Source: Podochytrium sp. JEL0797 (lineage: Eukaryota; Chytridiomycota; Chytridiomycetes; Chytridiales; Chytriomycetaceae). Taken from it: a DNA stretch of 10,772 bases. Every line of letters starts with the position of its first letter. The stretch's first letter is position 1. Positions 1 to 6,799 of this stretch are shown piece after piece. The translations under genes and the position numbers were made by a program. The stretch is taken from NCBI GenBank assembly GCA_027596195.1, contig JADGJG010000933.1, forward strand, positions 1-10,772, given 5' to 3'. Under the pieces are notes generated by a model that saw only the letters and a program-made list of their open reading frames with translations, searched no databases and was not told where the DNA came from.

Positions 1-204
1 CGATGAAGTGAAGACGACGACTGGTGCGGTTGCGGTGTTCGCCTGCCAGGAGTTGATGAGTCAGAATTGACCTGTGTGCGCGTCGACCATATCCCACCGA
101 CTCCACGTACCTAGATAAAAGGGATAAAACTCGCTAAACGACTGAATGCTGCGACCAATAGGGTGCGAGAAGACTGTGAAATCGGCGTTGATGAGGCCAG
201 CCAT
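1..204 (-). CDS. Mpo1-like / DUF962 membrane protein, 5' part only
   Basis: This is the 5' end of a gene that leaves the window at base 1. Exon 1 runs 204 to 111, an intron runs 110 to 43 (68 nt; donor GTACGT, acceptor CTGGCAG), and exon 2 continues from 42. Splicing gives SFSEFYPFYLGEHRNRTSRR followed by LHFIG. This is the conserved N-terminal block of the DUF962 family (aromatic-PFYL, EH, then R..LHF.G). Family knowledge: yeast Mpo1 is an ER-membrane Fe(II) dioxygenase of 2-hydroxy fatty acid alpha-oxidation, and conserved histidines of this block bind the metal. The function here is inferred by family only. The start is the first ATG of the open frame (residues MAGLINADF), with G at -3 and +4. 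The ATG lies about 120 bp after the arrestin stop codon, in the same orientation. Membrane segments are expected beyond the window edge and cannot be checked. Confidence 0.82.
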
Positions 205-324
205 TCCGGGAGATTCAAGATTTTTTTTGACGCCACACTCACCCAGCACAGACCGCAATCCACGAAGACCGTGCAACCATTTCTATTCATTGACTACTTT
301 ACTGCATGATTTCAGCTTCCCCAA

Positions 325-1669
325 TCACTGCACCAACCCGGTTCTCAACACAATCGGCGTCGAAAATTCCTCCTCCTTGTTGCCCGGAATCGCAATCTCA
401 TGCGTCAACTTTTTGAACAGCTTGGTCATCCCTTCCATCGCATGCCCTACCTTTCCATCTGAAGGCATCCCTGCGGGTTTGTCACCATACAAGACTCTCA
501 CAACCACATGATGCGACACAAACAACTGCCCTCCACTGAACGTCGGGTGGACGAGAATTGGAATCACACCACTGTTTCCAGCCCCAGCAACACCATTGCC
601 GAATTTGACGTCGCGTTCGAATTTGCCCGTTCGAATATCCCCCAGCTCTGTCACAACCTTTTCGCCAAGATTGTCTGTGTCCACTGTGATTGAGCGCACG
701 GTCTGACCCGCGTTGTTTTTGTGCAACACAACGTACTTGCGTCGCTCCTCCACACTCAGAACCACAGTTCGAATCAGCTTGAGACTCTCTGAATCTCCGC
801 ACGTCAACTTGCACCCAACGTGTATCTTCCCATTATCCAAATAAGCAAACACAGGTGCATCGATCGCGACTTGAAACACGGTAGGAAGTTCTGGCCGCGC
901 AACAGGCCTCGGAACCGAAGGGCCTGCGAAATTCCCGTCGAAGCAAACATGGGTGCGCACAATCTCAACCCTCTTTTGAGCCACAATCTCATCGAACCCT
1001 TCGTCATGCGGGAGCAAGAATTTGGCTTCGATGCGATAATCGATGGCTCCTTTCGTGGGCATGGCGGATGGTGGGATTCCTCGCGGGATCGGCAAACAGA
1101 TGTCGTACTTGGTGGGCGGCTGTTTGGGGTCCGTGGAACGTAGCTTCCAGGGCTGGCGTTGTGTGATGGTGAGGAACTCGTTGGTGGTTTGCGAGACCGT
1201 CGTGCTGTGCAAGGCTTCTTGGACGTTTTGGGAGGTCGCGAGGTCAATGTGTTCACGCCCAATGAATGTGATCAACAGATCGGGTTGAGCTGCAACCGAA
1301 ATCCTTTAGTTTAAAAGCGGAACAGGGACCAGCATGCAAGCGAAGTTATTAAGTACCAATCGCTGGATCCTTCAATTTCGGTTCGAAATTCAAGAACATC
1401 GTCCCCGTCAGAAGCACATGCGTCTCCTCAGGCTGCAGCGTGGCCAGAAAGATGTCCTCGGCCTTGTATCCCTTCTTGACGAGGGGGTTGGGCTTCGCAT
1501 GGTCCCATCCGTCTCCACAGAGGCAATCGAGGGGGTTCTCGCTGCATTGAATCTCGATGCTCGATGTTTTCGCCACGGAGACCGGTGTCTCGGCATCCGA
1601 CCTGCTGCCGAGAGTGTTGGGGTAAAGGTGGATCCGCAGCGGAGGATCGGCAAACTCGGAACGGCCCAT
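325..1669 (-). CDS. arrestin-like (alpha-arrestin fold) protein
   Basis: Two exons: 1669 to 1357 and 1289 to 325, with a 67-nt intron (1356 to 1290; donor GTACTT, CTAAAG branch-like site, acceptor TTGCAG). The product is 425 aa. The junction restores the frame across KLKDPAIA-QPDLLITFIGREH, where a GT.FLNF strand runs into LLITFIGREH as in arrestin N-domains. KYDICLPIPRGIPPSAMP and the following YRIEAKF match the arrestin N-domain edge (F/Y..LP..PPS...Y.v.a.l). A second beta-rich part from about residue 235 (APVFAYLDNGKIHVGC; later HPTFSGGQLFVSHHVVVRV) resembles the C-domain. Family role: adaptor proteins that control endocytosis and sorting of plasma-membrane transporters, often by recruiting Rsp5/Nedd4 ubiquitin ligases. 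I see no canonical PPxY motif (only PPTKY), so ligase recruitment is not supported. The first about 70 residues are unlike the core. There is no obvious TATA box, and only 156 bp separate it from the hexosaminidase stop codon. Confidence 0.78.
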
Positions 1670-1759
1670 ACGAGACGTGGTTTTGATTGTATTTTTTCGT
1701 CGAACCTTGGCAAAACATCAACGCGATCAATCAATTTGAAAAGCAAAGGGGTGATATCA

Positions 1760-1765
1760 TTTATT
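1760..1765 (-). terminator. AATAAA poly(A) signal of the GH20 gene
   Basis: AATAAA on the minus strand, 61 nt past the hexosaminidase stop codon and about 90 nt before the arrestin ATG. The 3' end of one gene and the promoter of the next must share this short gap. Confidence 0.6.
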
Positions 1766-1810
1766 GAGCAGAATCAGTATGCATACTTCACTGCAGCAGG
1801 AGCGATCGGA

Positions 1811-1824
1811 ACCAACGCGTTGGT
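1811..1824. repeat. 14-bp perfect palindrome after the GH20 stop
   Basis: ACCAACGCGTTGGT reads the same on both strands and starts two bases past the hexosaminidase TAA. Its core is ACGCGT. It could be a dimeric factor site for the arrestin promoter or a short 3'UTR hairpin; which one cannot be told from sequence. Confidence 0.6.
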
Positions 1825-1825
1825 G

Positions 1826-3785
1826 TTATACATATCCCACCGGGTCGGGAAGATTTCCAGCACCATCCCTCAACGGCATACCCCCATCTCCGGCCGCACT
1901 GCTCTTCTGCCAGGGCATTCCCACCGCCCCATCACACACCTCAAACCGATAAATCATGTCCTCTCCATCGCCAAGATACTCCAAATCCGCAACATTGATT
2001 CCCGCTTCGTTCACGAGAGAAGAACGGAAACGATCGAGTCGCGCAGAAGTCGCGGCCGCATCGAACGCAGGCGCAGCGTTATACGACCAGTGACGCTCGG
2101 AAATCGCGCTGATGCGAGGAAACACATATCTGTCCAAGTTGTGGCGTTTGATGGTCTCTGTCCAGAGCGCGCCGAATCCACCCGAAATGGCCTTCGCGTC
2201 GGAATCGCTGAGTCCAGCCAAAGGGTCGGTGTTGTAAATGGTTTGCCACGTGTGCCAGCTTCCAGGGTATGTGTAGAAACCGGAAATGTTGTAAGCGGGT
2301 CCGGGTGGGCTGCTTTCGTTTCCAGCTTGGCACCAGAGAACCGACGGGGAACAGTCCAAATAATATGCAGTGGACGGGGCGAGCACAATGTTCTTGAACC
2401 CGAGAGCGGTGATTTGAGGAATAGAGATAGTACTTGGGTCCTCCCAGACAGTGATCATGGCGTCCTTTGGAATTAAATTCTCGATGCCGTATGCCTGAAG
2501 CAAAATAATGAGAACGAGTTTGGCATATCAGCTACTTAAAGAGGGGATAACTCACGTATGTGACTTCGTCCCACGCCGCGTACTTCTTGCCGTACTTCTT
2601 CATGATCCCCAAGAGCTGCGGCTCGAACGCCTGCATCAACGGAGAAAACGCGTCGGCAGGCACCGAGTCCCAGCTGTCCGGAACGAGTCCATACGCGCGA
2701 GCATTCACTTCATCGTGTCCAACGTGAACGAACGGATCCGAGAACCAGCTCCCAATGTCGTGAAAAAGATCGTCAATGAGTTGAATGGCCTTTTTCTCGC
2801 GAACGTTGAGTTGGCCACACGGCGGCTCAGAGCAATACTGGCGACCCCAGCCGACGTAACTGGGACTCGCTGAATCACTGTTATTTGCCAAATGGCCGTT
2901 TCCACCATCCCATGGAGAGTGGTCGGCACCAGAAACGAGGGACGCGTCGATCAAGTCAAAGAGGCGGTTGTGGCCGGGAAGTTCAAACTCTGGGATCACG
3001 CGAATATTGCGCTTGAAAGCAAACTGGATGATTTCTTGGACATCGGCCTTGGTGTAAACCTTGTGCTTGCCGTTGGAATCCTTGTAAGCTCCCTTGAGCA
3101 TCTGGGGGTAACGCGACCAGGCAATGGGAAACGACTGGGAGTCGTAAATGTGCCAGTGAAACACGTTGATCTTGGAGTGGAACAGTCCGGACATGGTCCG
3201 CTTGATGTCTGCGACAGTGAAAAAGTTTCTGGCGGTGTCTAGCATAAACCCGCGGTACGGGAAACGAGGAGAATCCGTAATGTCCGCCATCGCAAGGCCT
3301 CCGGTAGACGTGATTAGTTGGGAGAGAGTCAACAAAGCGTATCTGGCTCCGACTTGAGTGGCAGCAGTGATGGAAGCGCCGGTGGCAGAGACCTTGAGCG
3401 TGTACGATTCGTCCGCATCAACAAGATCTTGGGGATGTTTGACCGAAGCCTCGGACACGGCAATGGTAACCGGAAAAGACTTGGAATTGCTGCTCAAGGA
3501 CGCGGCAGCAACGCATTTCTTGGCCAGCGATGTTTTCAAGGATCGGATAGCGTCTTCAAATTCCGTCGCATGGAGTCCCTTGGCCAATTCGATGGCGAAC
3601 CCCCCCTGGGGAAGAGAGACGACAGTCTTGTGATCAACCAAAGACTGTGGGTACGGCCAGAGGAAGTCTCCGACGGGGCGTGTGGCGGGGGTGACAGAGA
3701 ATCCGCTCGCAGGAGGAGTGGCAGCAGCAAGCGCCATAGGCAAAAGGCCGAGCAGAGCGAAAGCGAGGGTGCGGGGAAACATCAT
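1826..3785 (-). CDS. secreted beta-N-acetylhexosaminidase, GH20
   Basis: Removes terminal GlcNAc/GalNAc from chitin oligomers and glycans by substrate-assisted catalysis. Coding exons are 3785 to 2556 and 2494 to 1826, with a 61-nt intron (donor GTGAGT, acceptor CTTCAG) in phase 0 after WDEVTY. The product is 632 aa, close to the usual fungal length. Residues 1-21 form a signal peptide (MMFPRTLAFALLGLLPMALA). A chitobiase-type N-domain follows, with WPYPQS at 43-48. The (beta/alpha)8 domain starts near DSPRFPYRGFMLDTARNF (R178 is the expected substrate arginine). Then come HWH..DSQSFP (210-220), PEFELPGH (265-272), the catalytic pair D358-E359, W427, Y454 and LWTE (520-523). Oddity: the usual HxGGDE is HVGHDE, with His in place of the second Gly. 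The ATGATG start follows a probable 5'UTR intron. Between the arrestin and sugar transporter genes, same strand. Confidence 0.96.
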
Positions 3786-3854
3786 CTGCCAATGAATCTG
3801 GTCAGCACCGGTGGGGAAACGGGCAAATCGATCGTGTAAATCATCGAGGCTCAC
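3786..3854 (-). other. probable 5'UTR intron of the GH20 gene
   Basis: GTGAGC follows AGAAAG at 3854, and the acceptor TTGGCAG at 3788-3786 abuts ATGATG directly; the length of 69 nt matches the other introns here. If unspliced, an ATG at 3844 opens a 20-codon upstream frame whose TGA overlaps the true start. The frame before the intron has no ATG, so it is best read as leader. Confidence 0.55.
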
Positions 3855-4092
3855 CTTTCTGGCTGTAAATCCAAAGCAGGATTCGACGATGAAGCAAGTC
3901 AGTTGTGAGGAACTTTTTGACAATGAGGTTGAGGAAGGAATTTTGGGGCCACCCTGGAACCGTTTGATTAAAAAGGCTGAAAAAAGGCCAAGCCCAAAAA
4001 TTTTGTCTGACAGAATAATAGAAACATATATATTTTACAGTGCAAAACGAATGTGCAGAGAAAAAACCACAACATGCCATGACACCGGTCAA
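3855..4092 (-). promoter_or_regulatory. transporter 3' end and GH20 promoter
   Basis: About 240 bp with no convincing gene. Reading the minus strand, there is an A/T-rich AAAATATATATG run (about 4036-4025), which could be a 3'-processing efficiency element for the transporter or a distant TATA for the hexosaminidase. Two imperfect repeats, AAAAAGGCTG and AAAAAAGGCC on the plus strand, lie near 3973-3990. No AATAAA was seen. Confidence 0.4.
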
Positions 4093-5664
4093 TTATTTCA
4101 CTTCCACTTTCGCAGCTGTCCCCTCGGTATCTCCAGCAACATGGTCTCCAAACACAACCCCAATCTCTTCCAACGACAACCCCTTGGTCTCAGGAATGTA
4201 GAACCGAGCCCAAAAGAACATGAACACGCAGAAGGAAAAGAAGATCCAGTAAACAACGGGTTCATAGTTCAACGCGGCAAACACGATCGGGAACCCAAAC
4301 GCCAAAATCGCGTTCCAGATCCAGTTGGTCATGGTCGAGATGCTGTTTCCCTTGGCACGCACGCGGAGAGGGAAGATTTCGGCGTTGTAAGACCACACGA
4401 CGGGGCCCCAGGTGCTCGCGAAGCAGATCAAGAAGATGTAGATGGAAATGATCGCTCCCCAGGCCATGTCTTGGTTGCTTTCAGAAAGAGTGAGGAACGT
4501 GAAGACTCCAGCGTGTCCGATGGCCATTCCAACGCCACCCCAGGTGAGAAGACTCTTACGTCCGAAACGCTCAACGGCCCACATGGCAGGGAAAGTGGCA
4601 AGGAAGTTGATGGCAGCGTTGGCAAGCGGGAATGCAATCACGGTTTGCTCGTAAGAGAACCCCATGGCCTTGAAGATGGACGCCGAGTAGTAAAGGATGA
4701 CGTTGATACCAGAAAGTTGTTGGAGAGTCTGGTTCACAACCGAAATGATGACGCGACGAACGTTGGATCCTTGAAACACCTCATGCCAAGTGGCACTCCC
4801 GAGGGCCTTGTCAAACTCAGCGGTCGCGTGAATTTCCTTGTATTCAGCAATAACGGCAGAATCTTCAAAGTCGAGACCACGAAGCTTGGCAATGACGTGC
4901 TGGGCCGTTTCGTGCTGGTCGTGATCGGCCAACCATCTTGGAGACTCGGGAATCATGGAGACAAGGATAACGAGGAGTCCGGCGGGAATGATCTGCATAC
5001 CGAGAGCAAGGCGCCATTGGAGGTGGTCCAAGTTGTCGACGGTCAAGATGATGATGGAGTTGATTCCGGTGGCAATGAAGATTCCGAGAGTGATCATGAG
5101 TTGGTAGATGGTGGTGAGAGCTCCACGGGTGCTTGGCGAGGCAGTTTCGGCAATGTAGATGGGCACGACTAGAGACGCGATACCGATGGAAAGACCGGAG
5201 AGCAAGCGACCAAGAATGAGTGGAGTAAGAGATCCGACAGCGCACTGGATGGCTCCACCAATGGCAAAGAGAACACCAGTGATGAGAATACACTTCTTGC
5301 GTCCGAGTTTGTCGGCCAAGTAAGAACACAACGCGGCACCAAAGACACAGCCAATGAGGAAGGAAGAGGTGATCCAAGACTCGGAGGTAGCCTTGGTGCT
5401 GCTTTCGATAGTTGCACCATCCGCGTTGTAAATCGGCATTCCATAGCTGTCCGTCTCGATCAGCTTGTACTGCATTTGGAAAGAGACCATTCCAAGAACT
5501 TGACCAATAACACCTGAAGTAGAACAAGAAGTTAGAATCATGTATAGGATCAGATTGGAGTTGGAGTCACAAGGGAGCTTACCGATCTCATATCCGAAAA
5601 GAAGCCCTCCGATACCCGCGGCAAAGCCGACGAGCCAGTTGTAAGTGGAACTGCCTTGAGTCAT
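4093..5664 (-). CDS. MFS hexose/sugar transporter
   Basis: A 12-helix major facilitator of the sugar porter family, predicted at the plasma membrane as a sugar importer. Exon 1 is 5664 to 5583, the intron 5582 to 5514 (69 nt; donor GTAAGC, acceptor CTTCAG), exon 2 5513 to 4093; the product is 500 aa. Splicing restores GGLLFGYEIGVIGQV in helix 1 (19-33). Family signatures in order: LADKLGRKK (93-101, the loop 2-3 motif), GRLLSGLSIG...PIYIAE...RGA (129-159, sugar transporter signature), PESPRWL (216-222), QQLSGINVILYYS (292-304), ERFGRK (342-347), WGPVVWSYNAEIFPLRVRAKG (396-416) and PETKGLSLEEI (468-478). The QQLSGIN motif and length suit hexose uptake, but the exact substrate cannot be read from sequence. 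The extracellular loop 1 (about 43-72) is fairly long. It is divergent from the OPT gene, with its own TATA box. Confidence 0.96.
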   Translation of the reverse strand: MTQGSSTYNWLVGFAAGIGGLLFGYEIGKLPCDSNSNLILYMILTSCSTSGVIGQVLGMVSFQMQYKLIETDSYGMPIYNADGATIESSTKATSESWITSSFLIGCVFGAALCSYLADKLGRKKCILITGVLFAIGGAIQCAVGSLTPLILGRLLSGLSIGIASLVVPIYIAETASPSTRGALTTIYQLMITLGIFIATGINSIIILTVDNLDHLQWRLALGMQIIPAGLLVILVSMIPESPRWLADHDQHETAQHVIAKLRGLDFEDSAVIAEYKEIHATAEFDKALGSATWHEVFQGSNVRRVIISVVNQTLQQLSGINVILYYSASIFKAMGFSYEQTVIAFPLANAAINFLATFPAMWAVERFGRKSLLTWGGVGMAIGHAGVFTFLTLSESNQDMAWGAIISIYIFLICFASTWGPVVWSYNAEIFPLRVRAKGNSISTMTNWIWNAILAFGFPIVFAALNYEPVVYWIFFSFCVFMFFWARFYIPETKGLSLEEIGVVFGDHVAGDTEGTAAKVEVK

Positions 5665-5726
5665 ATTTTGAAAGGAAGTTGTAATACTTGTGGATTTTGT
5701 GAGACTTCTTGGCAGGAATCGCGCCC

Positions 5727-5734
5727 ATTTTATA
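5727..5734 (-). promoter_or_regulatory. TATA box of the sugar transporter
   Basis: The minus strand reads CCTATAAAATGGG, a near-perfect TATA box, 63 bp upstream of the transporter ATG. This places the transcript start near 5700 and gives a leader of about 35 nt without any ATG, a simple arrangement suited to strong expression. Confidence 0.7.
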
Positions 5735-5742
5735 GGCTTTGC

Positions 5743-5768
5743 AAGTGGCGCCGGCGCGTCGGGTGGCG
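5743..5768. promoter_or_regulatory. GTGGCG pair upstream of the sugar transporter TATA
   Basis: AAGTGGCG (5743-5750) and GGGTGGCG (5761-5768) on the plus strand, 18 bp apart, just upstream of the TATA box as seen by the transporter. The same two octamers occur at 6542-6568 near the other promoter. This is a candidate shared activator site; the factor is unknown. Confidence 0.35.
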
Positions 5769-6284
5769 CGTTTCGAAAAGGAGCGGCATACAGCCCAGAA
5801 CACTCGGGTAAAATAAGGCTTCGGCGCGCATTTGTCAGTAAGAATAAAGACCCCCTGTTGTAATTTTGCCGCGACTCTGATCGTTCCTTCCCTTTTCTTC
5901 ATACTATAGCCTAAAATTTTATCATAGGGACAAAGCTCCAGATAACTTCGAAACTTATTAGAAATGGCTGGCGGAAGTGGGGGGGAATTCTGTTTGGAAA
6001 TCGGTCGAACCTTGTGCCGGTCGTTTCCCCATTTCCGGCAAATTCCCTTTCGTTATTTATCGTTTTATTGACCTAACATGAATCATCTGAGCCATCTGCG
6101 CTCATCGCTGTTTCGGAACGCAACAGGGTCTATCGAAGAAAAGGGGGACGAGTGAGGAGAACAGCACCCACAACCTCCGTCCCGCCTCCCATCTTCTTCC
6201 TTCCCAACAACTCAGTAATCGATTAGAGAGAAAAATCTCAATCTCCCTCGACTCGCACGAATTCATGGGCCGCTCCAACCTCAC

Positions 6285-6309
6285 AAGTCGACTTCCGTTC
6301 TCGAGAACG
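6285..6309. repeat. two adjacent perfect palindromes
   Basis: AAGTCGACTT (6285-6294) and CGTTCTCGAGAACG (6296-6309) are both perfect palindromes and are separated by one base. They could be neighbouring dimeric transcription-factor sites in the middle of the divergent promoter region. The second resembles a heat-shock element, but its TTC and GAA are four bases apart, not two, so it does not fit that site. Confidence 0.45.
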
Positions 6310-6445
6310 CGATCATTTTGATGCGAAAAGCCGACCTCATGGTGGGTAGTTGTGGCTGGGATTCGTCCTCGCTAACAATTTGTGAGAAGGACTAATGAGA
6401 AACGGGGGTGTTGTGAATTTTGGGAATAGCGATGCGATGTATTTC

Positions 6446-6471
6446 TTTTAATATTATAATTAATAATTAAT
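6446..6471. repeat. A/T-only tract
   Basis: 26 consecutive A/T bases, rich in TAAT units, about 25 bp before the TATA-like site of the OPT side. It may be nucleosome-excluding promoter DNA. Confidence 0.45.
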
Positions 6472-6496
6472 CTTCGAGCATCCCAAACCCTGACCC

Positions 6497-6506
6497 TATA
6501 ATAAAA
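6497..6506 (+). promoter_or_regulatory. TATA-like site, OPT side
   Basis: TATAATAAAA, preceded by CCC, 294 bp before the likely OPT start codon. If used, transcription would start near 6530 and the leader would contain several upstream ATGs. It is weaker than the TATA box of the sugar transporter. Confidence 0.35.
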
Positions 6507-6541
6507 CTCACGGGTGCCAGGCGCTGGTGGTGTTTTTCGCT

Positions 6542-6570
6542 GGGTGGCGTCGCGTGGCGAAAGTGGCGTC
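6542..6570. promoter_or_regulatory. three phased GTGGCG repeats
   Basis: GTGGCG occurs at 6544, 6554 and 6563 on the plus strand, 10 and 9 bp apart, about one helical turn. The last extends to GTGGCGTCAC, which contains a CRE-like TGACG on the other strand. Flanks GGG and AAG match the pair at 5743-5768. Confidence 0.4.
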
Positions 6571-6584
6571 ACGCAATTGGCCCG

Positions 6585-6762
6585 ATGAGGCATGCATCCA
6601 GGCTTCAGCCCTCTCGCCGGGACATGAGGGAACATGACTGAGTACGTTTTATTCACATTTCCATGCAAGTATTCTGCTTGTTTGAATCGAAGGAAAACGA
6701 TTGTCATTTCCAATGCACAGATTTGTGAACGAAAAAATCCCAAGCCTTCATCTCCAGTATGA
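6585..6762 (+). other. upstream ATGs/uORFs in the OPT leader
   Basis: An ATG at 6585 opens an 18-codon frame ending at 6641, and an ATG at 6634 opens a 42-codon frame ending at 6762; they overlap as ATGACTGA. A donor-like GTACGT at 6642 and a CAG at 6718-6720 could instead form a 79-nt intron. That would join the ATG at 6634 in frame to the OPT coding region and add about 32 residues. Confidence 0.35.
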
Positions 6763-6799
6763 CAAAAAGCGAGAGATCCATTTTCGATATCTCGTCAAA

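Larger units (their letters stand above)
5665..6799. promoter_or_regulatory. divergent intergenic region, two promoters
   Basis: 1.1 kb between the starts of the sugar transporter (minus) and the OPT transporter (plus). No convincing gene, exon or RNA gene was found in it. It holds the regulatory candidates listed separately: a TATA box, GTGGCG repeats at both ends, two adjacent palindromes, an A/T-only tract and upstream ATGs. The span 5800-6280 shows nothing I can name beyond ordinary mixed sequence. Confidence 0.6.

Noticed and set aside
205..276. N-terminal extension of the Mpo1-like protein
   Set aside because: The extra in-frame codons up to 276 begin at TTG, not ATG; the ATG at 204 has a good context.
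146..511. 121-codon plus-strand frame
   Set aside because: Antisense to the Mpo1-like first exon and the arrestin 3' end; no recognisable features.
1334..2476. 380-codon plus-strand open frame
   Set aside because: It lies opposite arrestin exon 1 and the hexosaminidase C-terminal exon and crosses both genes' ends; it shows no domain.
3841..3923. Extended hexosaminidase N-terminus
   Set aside because: The upstream in-frame codons contain no ATG and would bury the signal peptide; a 5'UTR intron explains them better.
3811..5172. Long plus-strand open frame (453 codons)
   Set aside because: It is antisense to the clear sugar transporter and the start of the hexosaminidase, has low-complexity charged sequence and no family resemblance.
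6296..6309. Heat-shock element
   Set aside because: TTC and GAA are separated by four bases, not two, so only the palindrome is claimed.
6102..6743. Short minus-strand frames in the intergenic region (6102-6284, 6372-6743)
   Set aside because: No good start context, no domain or signal, and composition is not gene-like.
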